A DNA stretch of 64,000 bases from positions 8,157,387 through 8,221,386 of the forward strand of contig NW_004955475.1 of NCBI RefSeq assembly GCF_000276665.1, written 5' to 3'. The DNA is from Chinchilla lanigera (taxonomy: Eukaryota; Chordata; Mammalia; Rodentia; Chinchillidae). Positions 44,374 to 56,171 of the stretch are shown here, piece by piece. Position 1 is the stretch's first letter. Each line of letters begins with the position of its first letter. The notes beneath the pieces were generated by a model. The model ran no database searches. It was not told the DNA's origin and saw nothing but the letters and a program-made list of their open reading frames with translations. Both the position numbers and the translations under genes were made by a program.

Positions 44374-46100
44374 TTGAGTTCGTGGGTTAACCACCTCAAG
44401 GCTAAACTGACACAAAAGGTCCAGAACTAAAACCGAAGACTCCTGCTTTCCTTGGTTAGTGCGTTGTGCTATGCACCATTTTGGGTCCCAGATAAATGCC
44501 CAAAACTACAAGGGCTGCACTTCTTACTAGGGACCTGGATCCCAAGAAGGAGATGAACTTCAAGGAGCAAGAGGCTCCGAGGCCATGGGAGGCAGCCACG
44601 TGCCTCTCCAACAGCAGTTGCTCCATCTTCTCCATCCTCAGGCCTCCGGCAGCAAGTGAAGAGGTACATGCTGCAAGAGAGAAAACATTCGTTCTGCCCC
44701 GGCTCTTCATGTCCCCCCCACACTCCACCGCACTGGGGGCTTCGCCCTATAAGCCTGGGCTCAGTTAGAGGTGGCTGTGAAGGAGTTTCTCACCTTAGCT
44801 CTTGCAGAGTACTATATCTTCTGACACCGGCCAACAGAAGTCACATCTCAGATACTCCTGCTGTCAGAGCCAAAGAAGTGAGAGATCAGTTAGTGCAAAG
44901 CCCTCGAAGTACAAATGGGGAAACTGAGGGCCACAGAGTAAGTTGTAAGCAGAGCCGGACGGACACTTATCAACTCTCCGGACAAACTGCAGTACTGAAC
45001 CACTGATGAGGAAAGTTCTTGAAGGCACGCAGAGATTTGCTCAATGCAGGCTTAGGACCTTCCAGGGTCCCAGGACTTGGCCCTTTGCCTGGCCAACTTG
45101 GTTTCTGAAAGAGAAGTGAGGCTAGGGAGAGTAAGTTATTCTGGGCCTCTTGATGACATGTGCCCCCAGAGATCCAAGCCTGGTCCCTTTCCATGGGGTG
45201 CCTGGGAGCGTTCTGGCCACCAGCCCCGGCACCTTGCCTCCTAAGGTCTGGAAAGGGGTAGGGGGTGCAAGGGGGAATCACTATTTCTTAATGGTTTCCT
45301 GCCCAGAAAACCTCTAGAACTGTCTCATGCTAACTATTTCTGCTGAAAGAACTGACTTTGGGGTATCAGAGAATTCGATGCTTTGTTTCAGGACTAGAAG
45401 GGCTCTGAGTATGGGAGCAGACAAAGGAATGCCAGCCGCTTCTGTTCAGAAGGTGTTGAGAAAAGTACGTATCCCTAACCTGTGGGCCTTCCTGAGGCAG
45501 GACCATGGGAAATGACCTTTGAGGACTCACATTCTTTTAGGGTGTTACCTGGCTTCCTATGGACTCCCAGGGGCAGTGCAGGAGTTCTGAGAGGAGATGT
45601 AATTGTTGTCTGGAATGGGATTCCTTCCAGGCTTGCTCTGTACCTGACCCCAACAAGAGTCACACTGCAGACTTGAGATTCAGAGCCGTTGAACCCTACT
45701 TCTCCCTGTACAGCTGGCAAAACTGCAACCCAGAGGCATGGCCCTCCTCAAGGCCCCAGACTGAGTCAGGATTCCTGATTTCTGAGCAGTCTTGGAGAAT
45801 GACCCTTTGACACAGGGCCCAGAGCTCCTGGCTGAGAAAGGTTTCCAAAGCCGTGAGCTTTCCATTTCCACTGGCTGCCTTCACACCTCCCCAAGTCCTG
45901 CCCTGACCCTTTCCCTTGGCACTCTTTCCATCGCCCCGCGTGGTCTTGGGCAGAGCTGGGGGCTCCAGAGAAGGCTGATGTGTTAATTGGCTAGGAGGCA
46001 AGCCACCAGGACTGCCAGCGTACAGGTGGTGGGAACCGGAGTGAGAGCCAGCAGATGGGCTGGCAACCCCTGCTAGGGCACTGTAACGCTCAGGGAATTT
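44374..46100. other. No gene recognised; likely unique upstream region
   Basis: Two overlapping open frames near 44456-44768 (90 codons each, opposite strands) and short ones to 46.0 kb have no recognisable motif. This is the upstream flank of the candidate gene, GC-rising toward 46.2 kb. 44850-45005 is a diverged antisense MIR. Confidence 0.4.
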
Positions 46101-46194
46101 CAAATGACACTGCTGTCCAGTCCCAATCAGCTGCTTAACGATGCTGCGTTTGAATTGGTGACCCGCCTCCCCATCCCTCCTCCTTCCCCAGCCT

Positions 46195-46429
46195 CGCTCC
46201 CTCCCTCTCCATCCCTCCCTGCCATTCAGCTGCTGGACTGCTCTCAGCCTCTCTGCTCTCCCACTCGCTCGCAGTGCCGCTGGCAGTGCTGGTGCTGGCC
46301 GATGGAGGGCAGGGACAAGGCTGGCTCGCACAGAGTCCCTGCTCCTCTCTAGCCTGGGCTACAGAGAGAGAGAGGCTTGTGTGCCCACCAGAGCCCCCCC
46401 GGGGCCCTGCCAGCTCCCCTTGCTCCACC
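46195..46429 (+). promoter_or_regulatory. Proposed 5'UTR/promoter flank of the candidate gene, with a uORF
   Basis: Pyrimidine-rich GC-moderate sequence (CTCCCTCCCTCTCCATCCCTCC) without a canonical TATA box leads into an apparent 5'UTR. ATG at 46302 opens a short upstream frame of 16 codons ending TAG at 46350-46352, before the main ATG at 46430. The transcription start is not identifiable from sequence. Confidence 0.4.
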
Positions 46430-46474
46430 ATGCCTCTGCTGGACGTTTTCTGGGCTTGCTTCAGGAAAGTAAAG
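46430..46474 (+). CDS. Candidate first coding exon, unidentified gene
   Basis: Initiation context CCACCATGC is favourable (A at -3). The exon encodes MPLLDVFWACFRKVK in 15 whole codons and ends at an AAAG|GTATGT donor, giving phase 0. The peptide is hydrophobic then basic with a Cys at residue 10, compatible with a membrane-proximal or lipid-modified N terminus, but that is inference. The downstream partner is the exon at 61911-61944. I do not recognise the protein. Alternatives are a non-coding exon or chance ATG plus donor. Regulation cannot be read beyond the uORF. Confidence 0.5.
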
Positions 46475-46659
46475 GTATGTGGCTGTTCAGCCCCAGCCCA
46501 TCCCACTGTTCCCGAGGGAGGAGGCAGCTGGCACTGTGTGCTGACGGAGAAGGGAAGACCAGACCAGCTTCTAGTTTTACCTCTATCGCTTAATCAGCTC
46601 TGTGAGCTTCTACTGCTTTCCTGTGGAAGCAAATGATCTGGCTGGCTGTTGTTCCTAAC

Positions 46660-46850
46660 ACTTGCCTCTTGCTTCCCAAGCCTTGCCACAAATGCAGGCT
46701 ACTTAACCTCTCTGAGACTCAGCCTTATAAGGAGAGGAGGAGGCTGGTGCTACTGTTTATATATTCAATGATGGTGTGTACAAAGTTTCTAGCATGATAC
46801 CTGGTATGTAGAACCCACACAAGTAATAATCTATTATTGGTATTGTTATT
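46660..46850 (+). repeat. MIR relic, sense
   Basis: GCTACTTAACCTCTCTGAGACTCAGCC, TAGCATGATACCTGGTATGTAG. Confidence 0.75.
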
Positions 46851-46954
46851 ATTAAGTTCCATCAACATACATCAAGCATTTCCTGTGTGCTAGGCTCCAT
46901 GGGAACTACACAAAGGCATACAAGACATGGACTCTGTCCTCAAGAAGGGGATAA

Positions 46955-47040
46955 GAAGGGCTTGGGTGTAGCTCAGGGGTTATAGCACTTGCCTAGCATG
47001 CACAAGGTCCTGGATTCAATCGCAAGTACCACCAAAAAAC
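46955..47040 (+). mobile_element. ID-like SINE, sense
   Basis: GGGCTTGGGTGTAGCTCAGGGG, TAGCACTTGCCTAGCATGCA, GGTCCTGGATTCAATCGCAAG, then CACCAAAAAAC. Complete tRNA-like body including the part absent from the dID units that follow. Confidence 0.85.
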
Positions 47041-47049
47041 AGTGGAAAA

Positions 47050-47355
47050 TCAGCTGAGCATGGTTGGCACATGCATGTAATGCCAGCACTTCGGAGGCTG
47101 AAGGAGGAGGTTTGCAAGCTTGAGTCCTACATGGGCAACTTAGAGGGACTCTGTCTCAAGATAAAAAGTAAAAAAGTTGCGAGTATAGCTCAGTGCAAAG
47201 GCCCTGAGTTCAATCCCCAGTACCTCCTAAAAGAGGGGTGGCTGGGGATAAAACTCAATGAGGAGGTCCTGGATTTGACCCCTAGTCCCACAAAGGCAGA
47301 GGGGGCGGGCGTAGCTCAATGTGAAAGTCCTAGCATCCAATTCTAAGTATCACAG
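47050..47355 (+). mobile_element. B1-dID with two extra dID units in tandem
   Basis: B1 at 47050-47165 (GCTGAGCATGGTTGGCACAT, CTGTCTCAAGATAAAA) is followed by three short tRNA-derived pieces at about 47177-47226, 47233-47292 and 47296-47350. Each joins an A-box-like block (AGCTCAGTG, AAACTCAATG, AGCTCAATG) directly to the B-box part (CCCTGAGTTCAATCCCCAGT, TCCTGGATTTGACCCCTAGT, TCCTAGCATCCAATTCTAAG), lacking the anticodon-arm portion found in the unit at 46955. One dID is normal in B1-dID; three in a row is not. Confidence 0.78.
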
Positions 47356-47359
47356 ATAA

Positions 47360-49620
47360 GATGGATAAGAAAAGTGACAGTTATTTATCAAGCACCTGCT
47401 ATATACAGATGCTGTGATCCACAGTCAGTTAGTACGTTTTTGTCAAGTGCCTGTGATAGCCTTGTTTGCACAGCAGAGCCCACAGAGATGGTTGAATCGT
47501 GATACATTGTAGTGGTGATCTCTACCACAACCCACTGTTTTCCTGCTTTGATAGCTAGGGAAAGGACACTGTAAATAGTTATAGAATATTTACCAGGTCA
47601 CTCAGATATGACCGGCAGAGTTGTGGTCTGAGCTCCTAAGCCTACGTCCTCTTGACAACTGTGGCTCCCTACAGTCCAAGCTGGCGGGAAGATTTGCAAC
47701 CAGCTAGTCTGCCTGTGAGATAGGATGAAAGGACTTCTGGGACCGTCGGGAAAGAACCATCTACTCCACTGGGAGGGACTTGGAAAATTTCACAGGAGGT
47801 CACATTTGGGCTGAGCGTGAGGGTGGAAGAGTTTGTCAGTCCAAGGGGGTGGGGAGGGCATTCCAGGCATGCCTGGAAGAGGGAAGTGCAGGAGCAAGAG
47901 TTCACAAGGCAACTGAGTGGTGGGGGGCTGGAGGAGGGGTGCATCTGGGGATGGGTGCAAGCATGGGGTTCAAGGGGAGAGGTACTAGGGGAAGAGGAAA
48001 CAGAGGCTACCTCCCAGAGGGCTTGGGGTTGATCCCTGGGCTCACGGTCCTCACCTGGTGGGAGGCCCAAAGGAGATTTATTTTTACCCTCCTGGAGCAG
48101 AATAGGAAAACAGAAGAGATAAAGTAGTGCAGTTTTCATAACTCTAAATGACTTCAACTCAGAATTATTCTTTAGTTGAAGATTATTGTGTCTTTCCTAA
48201 AGCTGGTAGAGATTCAAATGATCTTTCTTTTCTGAAATAAGATGGAGGAATATTTTAAATTTATATCCTTGGCAAGATAAAAAATGTTTGCCACATGACT
48301 ATGTCCCTATTTGTTGATTTAAAGACTCTTTTCCCTGTCTCTGAAATCCCAAAGTCTGGGGACCACTGTCTTAAGGAATGGATAACTACTTTCAGGAAAG
48401 TATGAATATAACTAAGCGGATGGTCTTAGGAAAAACACTCAAGCAGCAGCAGGTAGGGATAGGGTGGAAGGGTCCAGGGAGAGGCAGAATCCAGGCAGGA
48501 GGCAGCTGGTGTGGCAGTGAGGATGGCAAGGGAGGAGATGAGGAAGAGCTGGACAGAATGATAAAGTCAAGGGAGGGAGGAATTGAAACTGCCTTTGAAG
48601 TCTGATGCCTGCGAGACACACCTGTCTACTGCCTTGGTTACCTATTTTAGGTGTCTGGCATGAATTTTAGTCCTTTTGTATTCATTACTCCAAATAATCA
48701 GATGTCCAACCAACCCCCGCAACCCTTGTCAGCACTTAGAAACTGTTGGACTAGAGGGCCCCTGAGAGAAGCTTAATGATCTTACCCCAGCTTCAAGATA
48801 CTTACATGTCACACATTCACACGTGTGCATGTCCACAAACACAGGACACACACGTACATTTGTACACACTCAGCTACACACATATGAAGGGGGCTTCTCA
48901 GGTCATCTCATTCAGCCTTCCTGTAGTTGGGAGGGGGAAACCAAGTCCCCTGCCACCCTGTGCCACATGAAGAGGTAAAAGGAGGAGAACAACAGACAAA
49001 GTTGGGTTGAAATTTCATCCCACACCCACGTGCACACACACAAGCGCTGTGCTTTTGACTGAGTCCTCTTTGAGCCTGTTTCTGTGCCTGCAAAATGACA
49101 CTACTCAGTGCCCGCCCAAGAGATGCCATGAGACTTCAGCGAGGTTGTGCCTTTCATGTGCTTTGCATGGAGTACGTGGCCGGTAAACATGACTTATTGA
49201 AAGCAGAGTTCCAAACTGTATCTGGGAGGCACCAAAGCAAAGAACAAAGTTTATTCCCAACTTCGAAGAATTAGGGGTCTCAGGTCTTGTCCAGTCCTTT
49301 GCCACAACTTGCCCTCAGTCCTCTCCTTTGACCCTGCCTGGGTCTAGCAACACAAGTGACCCATTGGAGAGTTGAAGGGTAACACCTCAAGAATACTGGA
49401 TGCCGAGAATATTGGAATGGTGGCAAGAGGTCAGGCCAAGACTAAAGGTTGCTTTGAGTTTCTCTGAAGTAAGGGGCAGCCAAGGGACAAGATGTTTGGG
49501 TGTGAGATGGGCCCAATAGAAATAGTTCCATACCTGTCTGATGTGTCCTCTCTGGAGGCCAAAAGGGCTGGGAAAGTATCCATAGCTTCTCAACATAACC
49601 AAATAACCAAGCATGCCTAT
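47360..49620. other. Intronic; no further gene recognised
   Basis: Within the proposed 15.4 kb intron. 47730-47910 resembles an old unnamed interspersed repeat. Open frames up to 162 codons (minus, 47669-48157) are unsupported. Confidence 0.45.
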
Positions 49621-49624
49621 GAAT

Positions 49625-49714
49625 CAGTCTCTGTGTCTTTCTCTATGTCTCTGTCTCTGTCTCTGTCTGTCTGTCTGTCTCTCTCTCTGACACACACACA
49701 CACACACACACACA
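49625..49714 (+). repeat. (TGTC)n/(CT)n then (CA)n microsatellite
   Basis: CTGTCTCTGTCTCTGTCTGTC followed by CTCTCTCTGA and about 13 CA units. Confidence 0.96.
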
Positions 49715-50831
49715 ACCATTTCTTTGATTCTTTGATGTGAACTTTTGCTCACTACAGTGCCTAACATGGTGTTACGCACATAATAAATCCAGAACATAAA
49801 TCCACTCTCATGTCACTGTATGTGTCTCAGGTAGTCACATCAGTTCCTAGAGGACACTGGCCTGGTTGGCGAAGAATCCCACTGGAGCTGCAGCTTCGCC
49901 ATGACCTATGGGTGGCTTTGAGAGGGTCAAATCTCCCTACTATCCCTCCACTTCCTCCTCCTACCACATAGGTAGATAGTCATACTATCAGAGCTAGAAA
50001 GGCTCTTAGAGGTCAACTCGTCCTCCCTCCAAACTACTCAGCAGGAACCCAAAGCCAAGAAAGGGCAGAGACATTCCCCGGCACACAGGAGGACACAGCC
50101 ATATTCAAATATGGTCTGTGTGATAGATTGTAATCTCCTTACTTGTTCGGAGAAAAATCCAAACAAAACTTGTCTCTGGTAAAATCTAGCAGCAATACAA
50201 TGTGGGACACTTGTAATAGGCCACACACACAGATATAAGATGTCTATGTGCTAACAACCGTGTCTTACCTACGCACAAGGCTTTTAGTGGAAGCTTACTA
50301 AATCATGGACAGAAATGCCCTTTGTAAACTAGGAAGTCTCATAGAGATCAATCACCTAGTTGTGGTCCCACACAGGCTGCCACATCTTTCTCCAGTCGCT
50401 GTACTCACATAGTTAGGTGATGCCTATGTAGGCCTATGTGCATAAGGGCTCCCCTGTTTACCCAGTTGTACGTTCCCACACAGCCTGTCCTGTGAATGTT
50501 CTCCCCCGCATAAGCCTGGGGCTTCCGTGTGGCTGCTGTTATACCAGGCTGACTGGGCTTCTGTTCCTACAAGCACAAGCTTTCACACTCCTGGATCAGG
50601 CTCACACTAATATACATACACGCATGTGCCTGAGGTGTGAATCTATCCTCACACTCAAGCCCTCTCCGACTCCCAGTCTGGCAAGATGTGGGGCGTAAAT
50701 GTAACAGTGACTGGGAGATTCAGCAGTTCCACTCCAGGATGCATCCAGGATGTCCCTGCATTTCCATGCCTTCTCCCTTGTTGCCTCAGGCAAAACTAAC
50801 CCACCACATGCAGGTGTTGGTTGTGTGAGGA

Positions 50832-50859
<28 letters not shown>
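50832..50859 (+). repeat. (GT)n microsatellite
   Basis: About 14 uninterrupted GT units. Confidence 0.97.
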
Positions 50860-50862
<3 letters not shown>

Positions 50863-51870
50863 ATTCAGGAGTGTGCTTAGATATATACAACTTCTCTGAG
50901 CTGGCAACAACCTCAGAGGATACTGGATACCATCTCTACATTCTGTATAGGAGTCCTTCTATCACATCTTAACAAAATGGCCAGATACTGTTGCACACCT
51001 CCAACGATGTAGACCTCACTACCTTCTCAGATAGTCTGTTTCACCTCAGGACACTGCACAGGTCTTTTATACAGCCTGAGTTAAGTGTATTTGTCTGTGT
51101 ATGGAAGTAGCAGCAGATGTGTATATCTGAGCTATGTGTATACAGCCACTTCTCAATGACTGGATTCAAAGGAAGAAATTATGACATAGCCTCTAGGTTA
51201 TGGGCAAACCACTTAGCAGGGACTAGGCAGGGCCCTGTGTCCCATAGCAGGAGGCTTCACCCCTAAGGTTCTTGCTGCGGAGTTCCACAGCCTGGTCAAA
51301 TATCATGTCAGTTGAGTGGTGGGTACTGGTTCCCAGCATGTGTGACAAATCCACATTGTCTATGAGTTGATCCTGCATGGCTAATTGTAAGTCATGTAGA
51401 TGCTGACATACGCCATGTATCTGTGAGGTGTGGACCCATGGGCTGCGGTGATCGTAAGGTTATTGGCACAGATAGAGTTAAACAGAGCTGTGAGCTGGTT
51501 TTTGGTCAATCTGGAAGGCATTCTAAGAAGAGATTCTGGTTCAGAATGGAAGGCAGGTGGGTGTGGCAGACTGGGCAGACTGAGCTGCACTGCTCAGCCA
51601 TCTCTGCCACATCTAGGCTGACTGGTCTTAGACTGGTCACCTGTCCTCGGTGGATAAGACTTCATGGAATTGCCAGGGATAGGATATATATGAGCACCTG
51701 ACACACAAATCAGAATCTGAAGGGATTATGTATGAAGGAAAAGAGCAGGGAGCTTCTCCAAGGACAGTAAGGTTGGAACTACGAGATGGAGGAGGCATAA
51801 ATCCTCCTAGATCTGGACCTTGACCTAGATGTAGGGGTTGGGTGTGAACGGTGATGGAAGCAGGGGGCAG
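50860..51870. other. Intronic; no gene recognised
   Basis: Unique-looking sequence. Overlapping frames at 51381-51701 are short and conflicting, with no recognisable domain. Confidence 0.4.
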
Positions 51871-51874
51871 AATA

Positions 51875-51916
51875 AGAGAGAGGGAGACAGATAGACAGAG
51901 AGACAGACAGACAGAG
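51875..51916 (+). repeat. (GACA)n/(GA)n microsatellite
   Basis: GAGAGAGGGAGACAGATAGACAGAGAGACAG and continuing. Confidence 0.9.
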
Positions 51917-51992
51917 TGTTTCTGGAGATTGAGCCCAGGACCTTAGACATGCAAGGCAAGTTCTGTACCACTGAGCCACACCCTCAGCCTGA
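51917..51992 (-). mobile_element. ID-like SINE, antisense
   Basis: GAGCCCAGGACCTTAGACATGC, AAGTTCTGTACCACTGAGCCACACC, CTCAGCCT. Confidence 0.82.
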
Positions 51993-52079
51993 AACACTGA
52001 ACTTTGAGTGAGAGAATTCAGCCTCCGTGCTCATGATGCAGAGAAAAGCCAGGTCATCTGGAGCAAGAAGATATGGATG

Positions 52080-52285
52080 CAGTCCCTTCACTCGTCTGAG
52101 CCACAACATGCTAGCTGTATGACCTTGAGAAAGTTATTTCACCCCCTGAGCCTTAGTTTCTTGCTCTATAAAATGTGAATAACAATAGTGGTTGCTTTGT
52201 TCAAGGTGGTTCTGGAACCTGAATGAGTTGATACCTATTAAACTCATAGAAAAGGGGTAGATAGTAAACATCAGCTATTTTTATT
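52080..52285 (+). repeat. MIR relic, sense
   Basis: GCTAGCTGTATGACCTTGAGAAAG, 'CTTAGTTTCTTGCTCTATAAAATGTG', GGTTCTGGAACCTGAATGAG. Confidence 0.82.
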
Positions 52286-53099
52286 ATTTGCACTGGGCAA
52301 AATTATCATTTCTATCTTGTGAAACTATAATGAGTTCATTTCTTTATTAATTTAACCAAGAAATACACATTTGGGACCTACTGTGTGTCAGCCACTGTGT
52401 TAAGCCCTGAGGAAATAGATAATGGTAAACAAAATAGCTGTGGGTCTCTACCCTCATAGAGCTTAGTGTCTAGTGTATATAAAATGAGTTTTTCACACTC
52501 ATGCCCCTCAGATCCCCTGTTGGTGGGTTCAGTGATCCAGCCCAGAAAATGTCAGTGTATGAGTTATTCAATGAGTTAGCAACTTTAGTCTACCTAGTAC
52601 CCATGCTTTGCAGTTCTGCCTAACTGTCAAGACAGAGGGATAGCCAGCCATCCTGAGGTCCAGGTAATTCCCACCACAGAAAAGCCTCGATCAGTCTTGG
52701 ACCCAGCCTGGGAGTACAGAATTTACCTCACATGAGCCCCTTAATCCTTGTCTCCCTTTCCCAGTGGTCCAATCAAAGAACAACTGGTGTGATTTGCTCA
52801 GGGATCATCGGAGATAGGACAGTGTCCTGGAGGGTGAGAGAGAAAGAGATGGCCGTGGGAGGGTGACATGGGAAATAGGAAGCCATGTTTCAGATCTGAC
52901 CTACATCTCCTCAGATAAAAGTTTTCCTTTGCCTTCAGCTTTGGTGTCAAAAAGTATATAAGTGTGGGGCCCTGGGGAGTGGAAGGTATACCTGCTACTG
53001 TGGTTGGCGGACGAAGAAGTACAGGGGAAGGCTGTCGATTGGCAATGGCAGGTTCGATTTTTTTCCCCAAAGACTAAAAGAGGTTGAACTAACACTGGC

Positions 53100-53345
53100 T
53101 ACAGTTTATAGAGAGCATACTCTGTGGTGCACAACATTCCAAGCCCTTTACATATATGAACTCATTTCATCATCACAATAAGCCTGCAAGGCAAGTGCTG
53201 TTATTCTCATCATCCTCATTTCACTGAAACACTGATGGGTTTGGAAACTTATCTAAGGCCACACAGCCATTAAAAATAGACCTTGGAATTTTTATCCTAG
53301 GTGATCTAGTTCCAAAGTGCACTATGGTTATGTAATCTGGGTCTC
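53100..53345 (-). repeat. MIR relic, antisense
   Basis: GCACAACATTCCAAGCCCTTTACATATATGAACTC, CATCACAATAAGCCTGCAAGG, GCCACACAGCCATTAAAAAT. Confidence 0.82.
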
Positions 53346-53934
53346 AGTTTCTCCTCTTGTAAAATGATGAAGTTGGATCAGTTATTTTGGAGAATACTTC
53401 CAGCTCTGATAGTCTCATTACATTTCATTTATACTTCTATGAACTTCCGGGCCAAATGAAAAAGTTTCTGGTCCCAAAATGTCAGTAATTTCCACTCCAG
53501 GTCCCTGGAGAGGCAGGAGGGGAGCCCAGGCACAGGAAAATGAGCGTGCACTGCAAGCAAGTCCTCCTAGCAGCCCCTAGGGCCTGAGCACAGCTGGAGG
53601 CCTAGAAAGCTCTGGGAACCAAGGCCCGGCCTGCATCTCCAAGTCACCAGTAGTAATGAGGAGCAGCAGCTCAGATGGCCTGTGCTGGGATTTAGGGTCA
53701 GAGGTTTCACAATGGAATGGGGGAGGGGAACTCCTTGGCCCCATCCCTCTGACCATCCCTGGGAATGGAGCTGGACTGCAGTCACTGCTGCTGCAGGCAA
53801 GAACCCTAAGACCCAGGCCACTGGGCAGTTCCAAGGCAGGGCACAGAGGAAAGAAAGCCCTGCGGTGAGGGCGTGGGGGTTAATTCATCCCTGGAGAGCT
53901 GGGAAGAAAAATGTGCTGTGACGACATGATGGAG

Positions 53935-54100
53935 TAGCTGCACACAGAACACAGTCTGCTAGCCTTGGCATCTTCCTGCTGAGCCTCAGTTTCCTTATCT
54001 GCATCGTGGGCAAAACATTCCCTCCTTTGAAATTGATTGGAATCATGACATGGGAGAAAGCCTGCCCCACAGTAGGCGCTCGGTAGATGTGAGTTAAAAT
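53935..54100 (+). repeat. MIR relic, sense
   Basis: GAGCCTCAGTTTCCTTATCTGCATCG, CCCACAGTAGGCGCTCGGTAGATG. Confidence 0.78.
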
Positions 54101-54602
54101 GTGAAGATAGTGGCTTCATTACTCTAGGTGACCTTATGTCCACAGCTCAGACCTTCCCATTTCCTCATTTATAAAATGAGGGAAAATGCTACCTGCCATT
54201 CCCTTCCTTGCCTGGCTGAGGAAAGCCTAGAATTGATGGAATCCTGTGAAAGTAAAAGAACAGCAGACAACACCGATGTTCCTACTCCAGTTTTAGGAAG
54301 TAAGTGGTTGAGGCCGTTCCTCCATTCCCCCACTCTTTCCTGTACTCCCGCCCCTGGTCGGACTGGTTCAGTCTTGAAAAGAGGCTCCATCCCTCATGGG
54401 ACCTGCTGTGTCTCCTCCCTTCAGCCCTTCCCTATACTCACCACTCTGTGGTCCCCCTCCAGGAAAGGGTGCCAAGCTCAGGGCAGGAAGGAGGGTCCTC
54501 GGTCCTCGTAGGCCAGCCTCTGGGATATGACATTCCTGAGATTATCCAGGGAACCCCTGGAGTTGCAGCTCTCACATTTCCCCGGCGCGGCTCTTGGCCT
54601 GC

Positions 54603-54672
54603 TATAAAGGCTAGGAGGACAGCAGGGCATGAGGCTGGAGGAGGCTGGAAGGAAAGCAACCCTGAGGACCAA
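54603..54672 (+). promoter_or_regulatory. TATAAA with downstream donor: possible alternative promoter/first exon
   Basis: TATAAA at 54603-54608 follows CCCCGGCGCGGCTCTTGGCC. A transcript start would be expected near 54630, and an AA|GTGAGG donor lies at 54671-54678. No good ATG is placed between, so it would be non-coding. Sequence alone cannot show use. Confidence 0.3.
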
Positions 54673-54679
54673 GTGAGGA

Positions 54680-56139
54680 GCGAGGCTGGGAAAGGAAGAC
54701 AGGAGGCCCTGTCAGAACTAGCAGGAAGGACCTGAAGGGAAAAGAGCCCACGGCAGTAGAATTTCTGGTGTGTGTCAGGGTGTCTTTTAAAATGATCAGC
54801 GTTCCTGAGGTTGGGAGGATAAGTAGCTATCAGACTATCACCAGATGAGTCTGAGGAGGTTCCCCAAAGAGTAGATGGGGACCTCAACTCACCCGACCCA
54901 TGGCTTGGTTGTAGGTTGCCTGACTTCCAGAAGAGAAAGGAATTGCAGAACACATCAGTGAGAAGCATTAGAAAGGTTTATCAGTCAGGATTAAAGAAGC
55001 TCATACTCAGAATAGAAAATGGGCCCTCAAAAGAGAGGTTCACCGTGGTCTGGGGTTGGGGGTTTGTTTGTGGTTTTGGGGGCCTGAAGTTGGGAGACTT
55101 AGGTTATGTATTGTCAGGCCACCACTTGGTGGGCTAGGTTAGAATGCAAACCATTTGCATGAGTCTGAAGTTTAGAGATACGCTGTCTATTTAAACGTGC
55201 TGCTTCTTGGAGGATGAAGGTCTGGGGAACAGAAAAAGCAGGTGAAAAGTAGGAGCCAAATTTACAAGCTTATTGTATCTTTAAGACCCTTAGGAATACA
55301 TTTTTTAGTCTCCTGGAAGGGAAATAGGCATTGTAACCTTGGGTAACTTGGTGGCCTGAAGCTGGAGTTTTTCTTAAAAGTACAACTTTTAAAATGATGA
55401 TGCTTCTTGTCTCCTTTCTACCCTGTCTTTATTTTTGTGTCCTACCCCAAGACTACAATTCCCTACCTGGAAGATAGGAACGGAGACTCAGGCCTCTGGC
55501 AGGCCCACATACTCCAAGCTGGTGTGGGACCTCTGGCACCTCAGTGGGGAGACAGGGGTGCAGCAATTCCTCCAAAGGCCATCTGAGACAAATGCCTCCT
55601 AGAAATCATTTGTTTCTCCTGTTGGTCTTTCCTCGTTGGGGTTATTCCTCGCTTACTTCTCTCTGATGGAAAGATGATAATTATCAGGGGCCCAGAAGTC
55701 ATTATGGGCAACAAGTCTGAGTGCCAGTAAAGAACTGGACAATGGGGTAAAGTTAAGGCCAAAATGTCTGTGTCAGTCAGTCCTCAAACATGGGCCTCTT
55801 CTGCTCTTTCCAGGGAGGAGGTTGGCATCCCTCAGGGCTATAGCAGCCCACTACTGGCAGACCTTATACCTTGAACATGAATGTATGTTCCCAGGCCATC
55901 GGCTCGAGGTTTAAAAGCGGTACTATGATACTGATGCTCCAATTTAGCACCTGGTGCCACATTTAATCCAGCCATAGCCCATGCATCATTCCCTATTTAT
56001 CCAGCTGTCTCCACCCTGGACTATGAGCTCCTCTAAGGAATCAGCCTATGTCCCATCTATTCCTGAGTCCAGTGACAGCCTGGACGAACACAGCCCCTAT
56101 TCCAGCCCTATCCCAGAGCAAGTTTGCTGAGGACACAGA

Positions 56140-56171
<32 letters not shown>

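Noticed and set aside
44456..44768. Pair of 90-codon frames on opposite strands
   Set aside because: No recognisable motif, no splice context, and only one could be real; composition does not distinguish them.
51381..51701. Short overlapping frames resembling an exon
   Set aside because: Three frames on both strands are open for 60-90 codons without consistent splice sites or motif.
54304..54968. Overlapping frames of up to 176 codons near the TATA-like site
   Set aside because: Antisense and sense frames overlap without motif; probably chance in GC-rich intron.
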